From Streptomyces sp. NBC_00490 (GTDB taxonomy: Bacteria > Actinomycetota > Actinomycetes > Streptomycetales > Streptomycetaceae), in assembly GCF_036013645.1 (NCBI RefSeq), contig NZ_CP107869.1, positions 6,014,001 through 6,078,000 on the forward strand: a DNA stretch of 64,000 nt. Direction: 5' to 3'. Every line of letters begins with the position of its first letter. Position 1 is the first letter of the stretch. A model generated the notes under the pieces. It worked only from the letters and a program-made list of their open reading frames with translations, was not told where the DNA came from and ran no database searches. Position numbers and translations under genes: made by a program. Shown in pieces: positions 38,387 through 45,792 of this stretch.

Positions 38387-38717
38387 GCGGGTACGGGCAC
38401 GGCACAGGGTTTTCCACAGCCCGACGGTTGTCCACAGGGCCGCCCGAATGTCAGTGGCGGCCCGCATCATGAACCCATGACCGCGAACGAGCAGTTGCGG
38501 GCAGGGGAATGCCGGGATGCGTAACGCCCGCCCGTGGGCCCGCACTTCCCCCGAGTCTCATGACCACACCGGCCCTCGCCGTGCGTACATAGCCGTCCAG
38601 CAGCACGCTGAGCTGCCCGCCATCCATATACACGCGGCCTGACGGGCACTTGGCGTACGCGGGCGCCAAGTACGGTGCCGGCACGGCCGGTCGCCCCATC
38701 CGTCGGCGTACGTCACT
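38387..38717. other. Intergenic region after yccF with two DnaA-box-like sites
   Basis: A 331-bp gap. At its left end TTTTCCACA (38410-38418) and TTGTCCACA (38428-38436) stand 18 bp apart in the same orientation. The second equals the Streptomyces DnaA-box consensus. The rest shows no convincing gene; an open minus-strand frame at 38451-38699 has no recognisable features. Confidence 0.5.
38410..38436 (+). promoter_or_regulatory. Pair of DnaA-box-like 9-mers
   Basis: TTTTCCACA and TTGTCCACA in direct orientation, 18 bp between equivalent positions. Two sites are too few for an origin. They may bind DnaA for titration or regulation, or be chance. Confidence 0.4.
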
Positions 38718-39968
38718 TCACCGCGCCGCCAGCCACCGCCGTACGCCGTACGCCACCACACCCACCACCAGCACACCCGCGCCCACGGCCACCGACACCC
38801 CCGGCAGCGCGAACGCCAGCACCACGCACCCGAGGAGCCCCACCGCCGGCACCACCCGTGCCGTCGGAGCGGAACCGAGCGTCCAGGCCGAGGCGTTGGC
38901 CACCGCGTAGTACGCCAGCACACCGAAGGAGGAGAACCCGATCGCGCCCCGCACATCCACCGTGGCGGCAAGAACCGCGACCACCGCGCCCACGGCCAGC
39001 TCCGCCCGGTGCGGCACCTGGAACCGCGGATGCACCTCCGCCAGCGCGCCGGGCAGATGACGGTCACGAGCCATGGCCAACGTCGTCCGAGAGACACCCA
39101 GGATCAGCGCGAGCAACGAGCCCAGCGCAGCCACGGCGGCACCCACCCGCACAACCGGCACCAGCCCCGGCACGCCTGCGGCACGGACCGCGTCGGCCAG
39201 CGGTGCGCCCGCCTGCCCCAGTTCCTCCGCTCCCAGCACAGAAAGGACAGCCACCGCCACACACGCGTACACGCCCAACGCGATGCCCAGAGCCAGCGGG
39301 ATCGCACGCGGGATGGTGCGCGCGGGATCCCGTACCTCTTCCCCCAGAGTCGCGATCCGGGCGTACCCGGCGAACGCGAAGAACAACAGACCAGCGGCCT
39401 GCAGCACCCCGCCCAGGCCACCCGATGCCCCGCTGTCCAGCCGCCCGGCCTCGGACGCCCCGGAGCCCAGACACACGACCACCACGGAAGCGAGGACAGC
39501 CAGCACGACTGCCACGATTCCCCGCGTCAGCCACGCGGACTTCTGTACCCCGCCGTAGTTCACCGCGGTCAGCGCCACCACGGCCGCGACCGCCACGGCG
39601 TGCGCCTGCTCCGGCCAGACGTACGCGCCCACGGTGAGCGCCATCGCCGCACAGGAGGCCGTCTTCCCGACCACGAACGACCAGCCCGCGAGATAACCCC
39701 AGAACGGACCGAGCCGCTCGCGCCCGTAGACATACGTGCCGCCGGAGGCGGGATAGAGGGCGGCCAGCCGTGCCGACGACGTGGCGTTGCAGTAGGCGAC
39801 CACGGCGGCGACCGCGAGCCCGAGCAGCAGCCCGGACCCGGCCGCGCCGGCCGCGGGTGCCAGAGCGGCGAAGATGCCGGCCCCGACCATGGAGCCGAGC
39901 CCGATGACCACGGCGTCCCCCACACCCAGGGTGCGTCGCAGCTCGGAAGGGGAACTGGAGGGTGTCAT
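38718..39968 (-). CDS. APC family amino acid permease
   Basis: A 416-residue amino acid/polyamine transporter with about 12 helices. The start GVGDAVVIGLGSMVGAGIFA is the APC helix 1 with its unwound GSMVGAGIF substrate motif. YPASGGTYVYGRERLGPFWG is the loop 2-3 region, and FFAFAGYARIATLGEEVRDP, with RTIPRAIPLALGIA, is the helix 6 to 7 signature. It resembles the cationic or basic amino acid subgroup, but substrate is not certain. The ATG at 39968 places helix 1 about 15 residues in. It is divergent from the GlsB-like gene. Confidence 0.88.
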   Translation of the reverse strand: MTPSSSPSELRRTLGVGDAVVIGLGSMVGAGIFAALAPAAGAAGSGLLLGLAVAAVVAYCNATSSARLAALYPASGGTYVYGRERLGPFWGYLAGWSFVVGKTASCAAMALTVGAYVWPEQAHAVAVAAVVALTAVNYGGVQKSAWLTRGIVAVVLAVLASVVVVCLGSGASEAGRLDSGASGGLGGVLQAAGLLFFAFAGYARIATLGEEVRDPARTIPRAIPLALGIALGVYACVAVAVLSVLGAEELGQAGAPLADAVRAAGVPGLVPVVRVGAAVAALGSLLALILGVSRTTLAMARDRHLPGALAEVHPRFQVPHRAELAVGAVVAVLAATVDVRGAIGFSSFGVLAYYAVANASAWTLGSAPTARVVPAVGLLGCVVLAFALPGVSVAVGAGVLVVGVVAYGVRRWLAAR

Positions 39969-40158
39969 GGGCCGCACCCTACTGATCAGCGCAACCGCCC
40001 GGTGCATCCATGACGTCCTGTTCGGTAACACGGTACGAACAAGTGCCGTCGCCAGGCGACGAACGCACCACGCACACCCTGTGAGCGCACAGCCGGACGG
40101 GACCAGAATCACAGCGCCGGGACAGTGCGGGCACAGCACGGAAGGGCAGGTTCAGGGC

Positions 40159-40425
40159 ATGAGCATCATCGGTTGGATCATCCTGGGACTTCTGGCCGGG
40201 GCCATCGCCAAGTTCCTGCTGCCGGGCCGCGACCCGGGCGGCTTCATCGGAACGACCCTCATCGGCATCACGGGCGCGTTCATCGGCGGCTGGATATCGG
40301 CCCGCTGGCTGGACCACCCGGTCACCAAGAACTTCTACGACGGCACCACCTGGGCGGCCGCGATCGGAGGCTCACTCGTCCTCCTGATCGGCTACCGCAT
40401 CCTGTTCGGCAACTCGCGCAACTGA
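40159..40425 (+). CDS. GlsB/YeaQ/YmgE family stress-response membrane protein
   Basis: An 88-residue protein with three hydrophobic helices. IIGWIILGLLAGAIAKFLLP opens the family, GGFIGTTLIGITGAFIGGWI is the Gly-rich second helix with the transglycosylase-associated (TAG) motif, and a third helix ends GYRILFG. Members are small stress-induced membrane proteins of unknown mechanism. A strong terminator lies 27 bp downstream, so it is monocistronic. Confidence 0.88.
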   Translation: MSIIGWIILGLLAGAIAKFLLPGRDPGGFIGTTLIGITGAFIGGWISARWLDHPVTKNFYDGTTWAAAIGGSLVLLIGYRILFGNSRN

Positions 40426-40452
40426 GCACCCCTGAACCGCAGCCAGCAGGCG

Positions 40453-40489
40453 AGAAGGGTGGGCACCGGCCAGGTGCCCACCCTTTCTC
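40453..40489. terminator. Intrinsic terminator after the GlsB-like gene
   Basis: AAGGGTGGGCACC pairs perfectly with GGTGCCCACCCTT over 13 bp with a GGCCA loop, followed by TTCTC. It lies between convergent genes and can serve both the GlsB-like gene and yajQ. Confidence 0.85.
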
Positions 40490-40538
40490 GTGGTTCCACG
40501 CGCTTCCTTGCTCGACGCGCGACCGAATCAGGCGTCGC

Positions 40539-41027
40539 TCACCGGTAGTTCACGAACTGGACGGCGAAGTCGAGGTCCTTGCCCTTCAGCAGGGAGATGA
40601 TGGTCTGCAGGTCGTCACGGCTCTTCGAGCTGACACGCAGCTCGTCGCCCTGGACCTGGGCCTTCACACCCTTCGGACCCTCGTCACGGATGATCTTCGC
40701 CACCTTCTTCGCGTTCTCCTGGGAGATGCCCTCCTCGATCGACGCGAAGATCTTGTACTCCTTGCCGGACAGCTGCGGCTCACCGGCGTCCAGCGCCTTC
40801 AGCGAGATCCCGCGCTTGATCAGCTTGGACTGGAAGACGTCGAGGACAGCGTTCACCCGGTCCTCGGAGTTCGCCTCCATGAGGATCTTTTCGCCGGACC
40901 ACGAGATCGAGGCGCCCACGCCCTTGAAGTCGTAGCGCTGGGAGATCTCCTTGGCGGTCTGGTTGAGGGCGTTGTCGACCTCCTGCCGCTCGACCTTCGA
41001 GACGATGTCGAAACTGGAGTCGGCCAT
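40539..41027 (-). CDS. yajQ: YajQ family nucleotide-binding protein
   Basis: A 162-residue protein of two RRM-like domains. [20 protein letters not shown] and [20 protein letters not shown] form the typical start, [20 protein letters not shown] leads to the second domain, and [20 protein letters not shown] and [12 protein letters not shown] are the family's closing signature. YajQ proteins bind nucleotides, and some bind cyclic di-GMP and act with transcription factors. Whether this one does is unknown. It is single and reads towards the GlsB terminator. Confidence 0.93.
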   Translation of the reverse strand: MADSSFDIVSKVERQEVDNALNQTAKEISQRYDFKGVGASISWSGEKILMEANSEDRVNAVLDVFQSKLIKRGISLKALDAGEPQLSGKEYKIFASIEEGISQENAKKVAKIIRDEGPKGVKAQVQGDELRVSSKSRDDLQTIISLLKGKDLDFAVQFVNYR

Positions 41028-41262
41028 GTCCTGTGGCTCCTTGTATCAGGGGGCGTATCGGGGTGCGTGTCGGGTGCGCATCGGCGTAGTAGGGCAGCCG
41101 CCGAGCCCGGTACAGTCCCGGGCCGCACCCGGACAAGCCTAGCCACCCCACGCCCCCGGAGCGCTGATCAATCGGGTGGCGAAGCACCCCTCCACATCGG
41201 GTATTGTTTACGTCGTTGCCACGGAGCACCGCCGAAAGACGGTTCGAAGGGCAGCAAACCCC

Positions 41263-41344
41263 GGCGGTGTGCCCGAGCGGCCAAAGGGAGCAGACTGTAA
41301 ATCTGCCGGCTCAGCCTTCCCAGGTTCGAATCCTGGCGCCGCCA
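41263..41344 (+). tRNA. tRNA-Tyr (GTA)
   Basis: An 82-nt class II tRNA. The acceptor GGCGGTG pairs with CGCCGCC, with discriminator A. The anticodon loop reads CTGTAAA with anticodon GTA. A long variable arm follows, then the T arm CCAGG-TTCGAAT-CCTGG. CCA is not encoded. Confidence 0.95.
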
Positions 41345-41351
41345 CATGAAG

Positions 41352-41399
41352 GTAGACCCCCTCCGAACTGCGGAAACGCGGTTCGGAGGGGGTCTCTTC
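41352..41399 (+). terminator. Terminator of the tRNA-Tyr transcript
   Basis: AGACCCCCTCCGAACTG pairs with CGGTTCGGAGGGGGTCT around GCGGAAACG, followed by CTTCGTGTT. It begins about 8 bp after the tRNA end. Confidence 0.8.
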
Positions 41400-41518
41400 G
41401 TGTTCCGGGGTGATCGTTTGAGTCGAATCGAAACAGGGTGACTTGTCTCACGCTGTGACGCGTGGATCTCGGGGTTGATCAGAGGTTCCGGGCCGCATAT
41501 GGGTCACGCCGGACTGCG

Positions 41519-41960
41519 TCAACGTCGTCGTGCTCGATGCGGGGATGGTCGCTGAGCTATGAGCGGTTCAAAGGTGCCGCCGCCGGAGCGCCACCTCTTC
41601 CAGGTCGCCTTGTAGCCCCACGAACCGTACTGCTGATGGCCGTACTTGCTTCTGTTGATGTCGTGAGAGTGCGTGTGTCCGGTGGCGACGGTTGCGCTCC
41701 CCGCGACCTTGACGCTAATGGTGGTCTTTGCCTTCGCGAGGATTGCCCCGGCCTACCACTCGCCCGCTGCCCGAGACTTCGAGGGAACTGGTGCCGCTCT
41801 TGGCCACGGACACGTCCACCTTGGCTTCACCGCGGTAGGCCCCAGTCATCCGGTTGACCGTCCGGCCGGGAACGCAGGCGCCCTGTTGGCCGTGGCCGGC
41901 GAGCAGGGCCAGCGGCAGTGCCGGCGATCCTCGGCACCGCACGCTCAGGCGCATCGCCGA
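41519..41960 (-). pseudogene. Frameshifted relic of a secreted-type protein
   Basis: On the minus strand one frame reads GEAKVDVSVAKSGTSSLEVS and stops at about 41715. A second frame that overlaps it carries AKAKTTISVKVAGSATVATG, HTHSHDINRSKYGHQQYGSW and GYKATWKRWRSGGGTFEPL, then stops at 41519. The two share the same beta-rich, Lys/Ser/Gly style and join naturally at 41715-41752, as expected of one gene broken by a frameshift. The protein family is not recognised. Confidence 0.35.
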
Positions 41961-42030
41961 GCCGCCGCCGAGCCACCGAATGCGATCCTCTTGCTGGCCC
42001 AATAAATCGAACACATGATTGAATTCGGTC

Positions 42031-42264
42031 ATGCGACCGTTCCCAGACGACCTCGTCCAGGCCCAGCAGGAGTGGAGTGCCACCTATCGACAGCTCGCCG
42101 AGCGGCCCGGCCGCACCGAGCTCCGCCGCAGCCTGTACCGGTTGTCGACTCAGCTGTTCTTCCATCGCTACTGGCAGCATCGACGTCAAGGCCCCGCGGG
42201 TTGGTGCGAGTTGCGTGAACTGGGACGGTTGGACGGGGACGTGAAGGGGCGGCCTCATCAATGA
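42031..42264 (+). CDS. Small hypothetical protein
   Basis: A 77-residue protein: MRPFPDDLVQAQQEWSATYR, QLAERPGRTELRRSLYRLST, and then a second helix region with HRYWQH. It looks all-helical and soluble. I have seen similar short Streptomyces proteins of unknown function but cannot name a family. The ATG at 42031 begins the sequence that looks conserved. It overlaps the next gene by 4 bp (ATGA), so the two are likely cotranslated. Confidence 0.55.
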   Translation: MRPFPDDLVQAQQEWSATYRQLAERPGRTELRRSLYRLSTQLFFHRYWQHRRQGPAGWCELRELGRLDGDVKGRPHQ

Positions 42265-42533
42265 CGTCCTGGAATGCGGGCCCGCGGGGCTCGGATGATC
42301 CTGAAGGTATGTCCGGACCGATTCGCGTGATTGTGCATCCGCCCTCACTCACCGGCGGCCGGCGCGTGCGCGTGGACGGCGAGATCCTCGGGTTGGCCCA
42401 CAACGTGGTCGACATCGCGGAGTTCCTCCGCCGAGCGGGGTTGGAGATCGACCCGGCAGAGGTGGCCGAGTCACCATGGATCGACTGGCGGGGAGCAGGG
42501 CCCGAGCGCTGGGGCCCGGAGTCGGGCAGCTGA
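42261..42533 (+). CDS. Small hypothetical protein
   Basis: A 90-residue protein beginning MTSWNAGPRG, with the conserved-looking part from MSGPIRVIVHPPSLTGGRRV and RVDGEILGLAHNVVDIAEFL to RRAGLEIDPAEV and a Trp/Arg-rich end. The ATG at 42261 overlaps the upstream stop; an internal ATG at 42309 behind CTGAAGG would give a 74-residue product starting exactly at MSGPIRV and is a good alternative. Strand-helix pattern suggests a small soluble domain. Function unknown. Confidence 0.6.
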   Translation: MTSWNAGPRGSDDPEGMSGPIRVIVHPPSLTGGRRVRVDGEILGLAHNVVDIAEFLRRAGLEIDPAEVAESPWIDWRGAGPERWGPESGS

Positions 42534-43003
42534 CACGCCGAAGGCAACACACCTCAAAGAGAAGGGCGATTCAAGGGGAGAGGAGCCGAACCTCCGCCGA
42601 GTGGGAGTCACCTACCGCTTCTGCGTCCGGTACCGCTTCATCAGCGCGGTGATCCGCGCGTGGTCCGACTGGCCGTTGAGCTCGGCCACGAGATCGTCAG
42701 AGCACAACTCGTAGACGCCTCCTGCTCACGGTCCCTCAGTCTCCGGCACAACCCCGTGCCGTCTTCAGCGAGTCCCTCCCGACGCGCGACCATACGCGGG
42801 CCGCGGCCAGCAGGCGAGGCAGTATGCAGCGACTGACCCACACGCATTCCCAGCGTGTTCACCTGGGTTCATGGGTGGCCACCCCTGAGGCGAAATCGGC
42901 GCGCGGCCCTCGATGAGCGACCGTGAACGGGGCTGCATGAGACGGAAACTGAGACGCCCGGGCGGGCAAGGCTGGCTAGCATTCTCGGAGTCGAGGAGGA
43001 GCC
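42534..43003. other. Intergenic region without an intact gene
   Basis: About 470 bp. On the minus strand 42612-42728 reads GVYELCSDDLVAELNGQSDH and then ARITALMKRYRTQKR before a stop. This looks like the real C-terminal end of a lost protein, as it stops upstream at once. The remainder shows no coding pattern I trust. The last 60 bp should include the promoter of the gene at 43004. Confidence 0.4.
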
Positions 43004-43333
43004 ATGGCGCTGGGCCGCAAGGGATCGCGACGCATCGTCGTCGACGGTACGGCTTACCGCTGGCGGTTGCGACGCAGGCCGACCTACTTCCAGGCACTTG
43101 CCTGGACACCCTGCACCTTCGCAGTCGAGCACGCAGACATTCCCGGGGCAACGCTCGTGGTCACCACCGACCAGCCGCACCCGAGCAACTGGTTCGGGCG
43201 CGAAGCCAAGCCCGTACTGCCGTCCGACGTTGCCCAGACCATCCAGCGTGCTCTTCGCGAGGGCTGGACCCCCACGGCTCCGGGCTCCCCGTTCCACCTG
43301 AACCTCTCCACCGGCTTCACGCCCTCACCCTGA
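43004..43333 (+). CDS. Conserved hypothetical protein
   Basis: A 109-residue soluble protein. It starts MALGRKGSRRIVVDGTAYRW with a strand-turn-strand, has CTFAVEHADIPGATLVVTTD in the middle, and ends with LPSDVAQTIQRALREGWTPT and APGSPFHLNL. The pattern of a small beta-sheet followed by a helix recurs in Streptomyces proteins of unknown role. The ATG follows GAGGAGGAGCC. The 8-bp tandem repeat begins inside its stop codon, which suggests that an original longer 3' end or downstream sequence was altered. Confidence 0.65.
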   Translation: MALGRKGSRRIVVDGTAYRWRLRRRPTYFQALAWTPCTFAVEHADIPGATLVVTTDQPHPSNWFGREAKPVLPSDVAQTIQRALREGWTPTAPGSPFHLNLSTGFTPSP

Positions 43334-43412
43334 GCTCGGCAGCTCGGCAGCTCGGCAGCTCGGCAGCTCGGCAGCTCGGCAGCTCGGCAGCTCGGCAGCT
43401 CGGCAGCTCGGC
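43333..43412 (+). repeat. Ten perfect tandem copies of an 8-bp unit
   Basis: AGCTCGGC is repeated ten times without a mismatch (80 bp). It begins at the last base of the stop codon of the preceding gene and ends at the edge of an ATPase relic. As 8 is not a multiple of 3, copy-number change would shift any frame read through it. Confidence 0.95.
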
Positions 43413-43560
43413 AGCCGCTTCAGCCGGGTGCTGATTGCCTCCATCGCCTCGACGACACTGTGCACGTCACCGTCGAGGTAGGCGGTCGTCACCCCGACTC
43501 CCGGGCGGAGAAGTCCCATTGCCCGATCAACGAGGTCTTGCCGACCCCCGCCTGCCCATC
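43413..43560 (-). pseudogene. Relic of a P-loop NTPase
   Basis: On the minus strand one frame has DGQAGVGKTSLIGQWDFSAR followed by ESG and a stop. The next frame continues TTAYLDGDVHSVVEAMEAIS then TRLKRL and runs into the tandem repeat. GQAGVGKTSL is a perfect Walker A, and the second stretch fits strand 2 and the next helix of AAA_16/NB-ARC-like ATPases. A single frameshift near 43495 would join them. Everything after the first 50 residues is missing. Confidence 0.5.
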
Positions 43561-43741
43561 ACATGAAAGAGGTAGCGGAAGGCAGCGCGGCGCGTGGGCT
43601 CCGTCGCCCCCACTCGACTGTGCCTCGTAGCCCGGATTGCAGGCCAAGTTCGCGCAGGGCGGCTCCAGTTCACCGCGCCGCCCGACTGCCCCGGCCGCCC
43701 CGCCTCACACCGCACACTCGACGTACAACGCATGAAGAATC

Positions 43742-44119
43742 TCAAGGTAGTTGGCCCAGTGCTGCCCCTCGCCGTGCACCGCGACCCCTCGGCCGAGTCC
43801 CGCGACCACACTCAGCCGACGCTGCCGAATCGAAGCGGCCGTCCAGCTCGGGATCGCCCACGGCGGGCGGGACCGTGGCCGCACGCGCCAGGTACGTGAT
43901 GTCGAGTCCCGCGGCTGCCGCGCGGCGCCGGGCGAAGTCGAGCACGCCCTCGGCGCTGTCGATCCCGGCCACGGCCGAGGCGCCGAGCTCGCGCAGCCGG
44001 CGCGTGTAGAGGCCACTGCCACTGCCCAGGTCCAGGACGGCCCTGCCCTCGACATCGTCCAGCAGCCCGAACAAGGTGTGGGCCTCGACGTACTCGCGCA
44101 GCGGCAAAGTCGTGGCCAT
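43742..44119 (-). pseudogene. Truncated SAM-dependent methyltransferase
   Basis: The frame encodes REYVEAHTLFGLLDDVEGRA then VLDLGSGSGLYTRRLRELGA, motif I of class I methyltransferases, and VAGIDSAEGVLDFARRRAAA, motif II. Homology ends after DGRFDSAAS near 43815, before the acidic and aromatic post-motif segments, and the rest is unrelated. The upstream start is also lost: FDGLAEAYERMATTL reads back in frame without an initiation codon, while an ATG at 44172 is out of frame. So it is broken at both ends. Confidence 0.6.
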
Positions 44120-44301
44120 ACGTTCGTACGCCTCGGCGAGTCCGTCGAATCCGTGCCGTCGTCCTCGTCCATGGAGTCTCCGTGAGTCGTGTCAGGTGGC
44201 CCGAGGGCGGCCGGATCGACGTCCTCGCCCTCGCGGCGCCGCCCCCGGCTGCCACCCGTCCGGCATGCACGACACCGCCTCGCGCGGGGCACACTGATCA
44301 C

Positions 44302-44514
44302 ATGTCCAGCCGCCGTAGGAACTGCCCCGAATGCCGCCGCGAGATCGCCGTCGTCGCCGGTCGCTTCGCGCGACACGACCCGCCCGGCGCCCGCGAGAAC
44401 GGCGCGCTCACGTCCTGCCCGGGCTCCCGCCGCCAGGCCCAACTGGGCGCGGCCCAACCGTCGTTGGACGGTTACCTGGTCCCCGACATGCCGGGGCAGA
44501 TGCCCCTGTTCTGA
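44302..44514 (+). CDS. Small zinc-ribbon-like protein ending in a clamp-type motif
   Basis: A 70-residue protein. The N-terminus has RNCPECRREIAVVAGRFARH and, after a disordered linker, TSCPG, so a CPxC...H/C zinc knuckle is possible. The C-terminus GYLVPDMPGQMPLF ends in QMPLF, close to the QLxLF/QxxLF pentapeptide by which many bacterial proteins dock on the DNA sliding clamp. The ATG at 44302 follows a purine-poor region, so translation may be weak. No family name known to me. It stands alone between two oppositely oriented units. Confidence 0.5.
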   Translation: MSSRRRNCPECRREIAVVAGRFARHDPPGARENGALTSCPGSRRQAQLGAAQPSLDGYLVPDMPGQMPLF

Positions 44515-44551
44515 TGGCTGGCTGGTTCCTACGACTGTCGGCGGACGATTC

Positions 44552-44932
44552 TCACGACCCGGCTCGCACATCCGTACGAGCCACCAGCCCGTCCCCGTCG
44601 AACCGGTACACGTGCTCGACCGTCCCGTCCGCCCAGTGATCCCCGGCCGCGTCCCGCATCCCCTGGCGGACGCTCGCCACCACCGACGCACCGTCCCCGT
44701 CGAGCCGTAGCCCTTCCAGCCGTACGAGGGGATGCCCGGTCGCGAACTGCCGCGCCCAGTACGCCTGTACCGCCGCTCGCCCGTGCAACCGGACCCCGTC
44801 CAGGACGTTCGGCCAGTCCACGTCCGGGGCCAGGCAGTGCGGTACGAAGGCGTCCCGCTCGTCGGTCGAGAAGACCTCGTACATCCGCCGCAGCAGTTCC
44901 TCCTGCGCGGTCGGCACCCCCTCCGCGGCCAC
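44552..44932 (-). CDS. SnoaL-like (NTF2 fold) protein
   Basis: A 126-residue protein of the nuclear transport factor 2 fold. LLRRMYEVFSTDERDAFVPH and CLAPDVDWPNVLDGVRLHGR, then AAVQAYWARQFAT, are the helix-and-cone pattern of SnoaL-like domain 2, with the polar residues lining a small pocket. HWADGTVEHVYRFDGDGLVA is the last strand pair. Such proteins can be isomerases, hydratases or binding proteins; there is no clue to the substrate. The GTG start lies 2 bp after the stop of the SDR-like gene, so they form one transcript. Confidence 0.75.
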   Translation of the reverse strand: MAAEGVPTAQEELLRRMYEVFSTDERDAFVPHCLAPDVDWPNVLDGVRLHGRAAVQAYWARQFATGHPLVRLEGLRLDGDGASVVASVRQGMRDAAGDHWADGTVEHVYRFDGDGLVARTDVRAGS

Positions 44933-44934
44933 CC

Positions 44935-45591
44935 TCAGTTCCCGGCCACGGCCTTCACCGCCACCGACACCGGCGTCGACCCGGCGACCAGCTCCAGGGT
45001 CAGACCGGCCGTCGCCGGGGTTTCCAGCAACTCCGCCACCACGGCGGCCACATCGTCCCGCGTGACGGGACCGCGACCCGTGCGTGCCTCGAGCCGTACG
45101 AGGCCCGTACCGGCGTCGTTCGTCAGCGCGCCGGGGCGCAGGATCGTCCAGTCCAGGGCGTCGAGCCCGCGGACGTGGTCGTCGGCCTCGCCCTTGGCGC
45201 GCTGGTAGACGTCGAAGACGTCGTCGCCCTGGTGGTTCGCATCGGCGCCCATCGACGACACGACCACATGACGCCGTACGCCGGCCAGGACCGCCGCGTC
45301 CGCGAACAGCACCGCCGCACCCTTGTCCACCGTGTCCTTGCGGGTCGCGCCGCTGCCAGGGCCCGCGCCCGCCGCGAAGACCGCCGCGTCCGCGCCCCGC
45401 AGCTGGGCCGCGACCTCCTCGACCGAGGCCGACTCCAGATCCAGGAGCACCGGTTCGGCACCGGCCTCCCGCAGGTCGTCGCCCTGCTCGGCCTTGCGGA
45501 TGATTCCCGCGACCTCGTTCCCGCGCGCGGCGAGCAGCCGCTCCAGCCGCAGCGCGATCTGACCATGACCACCAGCGATGACAATGCGCAT
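44935..45591 (-). CDS. NAD(P)-binding SDR (atypical) family protein
   Basis: A 218-residue Rossmann-fold protein. MRIVIAGGHGQIALRLERLL has the dinucleotide loop GGHGQIA of the YwnB/YhfK type. AAVFAAGAGPGSGATRKDTV is the family's mid-sequence landmark, VVVSSMGADANHQGDDVFDV the strand after it, and LDWTILRPGALTND the substrate-side segment. These proteins bind NADP(H), often without the full SDR catalytic triad. It is cotranscribed with the SnoaL-like gene. The ATG at 45591 starts exactly at the first strand. Confidence 0.85.
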   Translation of the reverse strand: MRIVIAGGHGQIALRLERLLAARGNEVAGIIRKAEQGDDLREAGAEPVLLDLESASVEEVAAQLRGADAAVFAAGAGPGSGATRKDTVDKGAAVLFADAAVLAGVRRHVVVSSMGADANHQGDDVFDVYQRAKGEADDHVRGLDALDWTILRPGALTNDAGTGLVRLEARTGRGPVTRDDVAAVVAELLETPATAGLTLELVAGSTPVSVAVKAVAGN

Positions 45592-45792
45592 GCGTCGACC
45601 GTACGCCGGAACGGATGTGATTGCCGAGTTCGGTTGTCGGGTGAGTGCGCCGCAGTCATGGCTGGTCGCGCGGGTCGTCGCCGGCATCGGGGGCGCGGGG
45701 AACCGCGCGGGACGCCCACCCCCACCCGATCCGCACTCAACCCGCACCCAACCCGCACTCGCCCAAGCCGCACTCGCCCGACCTGTACCCGC

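Larger units (their letters stand above)
41345..42030. other. Region after tRNA-Tyr with a decayed gene
   Basis: About 690 bp with no intact gene. The first 50 bp hold a GGTAGACCCCCTCCGAACTG / CGGTTCGGAGGGGGTCTCTT hairpin (41350-41400) that should terminate the tRNA transcript. The middle and right hold a frameshifted gene relic on the minus strand, listed separately. Confidence 0.55.

Noticed and set aside
38451..38699. Minus-strand open frame of 82 codons between yccF and the permease
   Set aside because: No ribosome binding site, no familiar motif, and composition is that of non-coding GC-rich DNA.
43333..43412. Possible CRISPR array at the 8-bp repeat
   Set aside because: Units are contiguous with no spacers and far too short; it is a simple tandem repeat.
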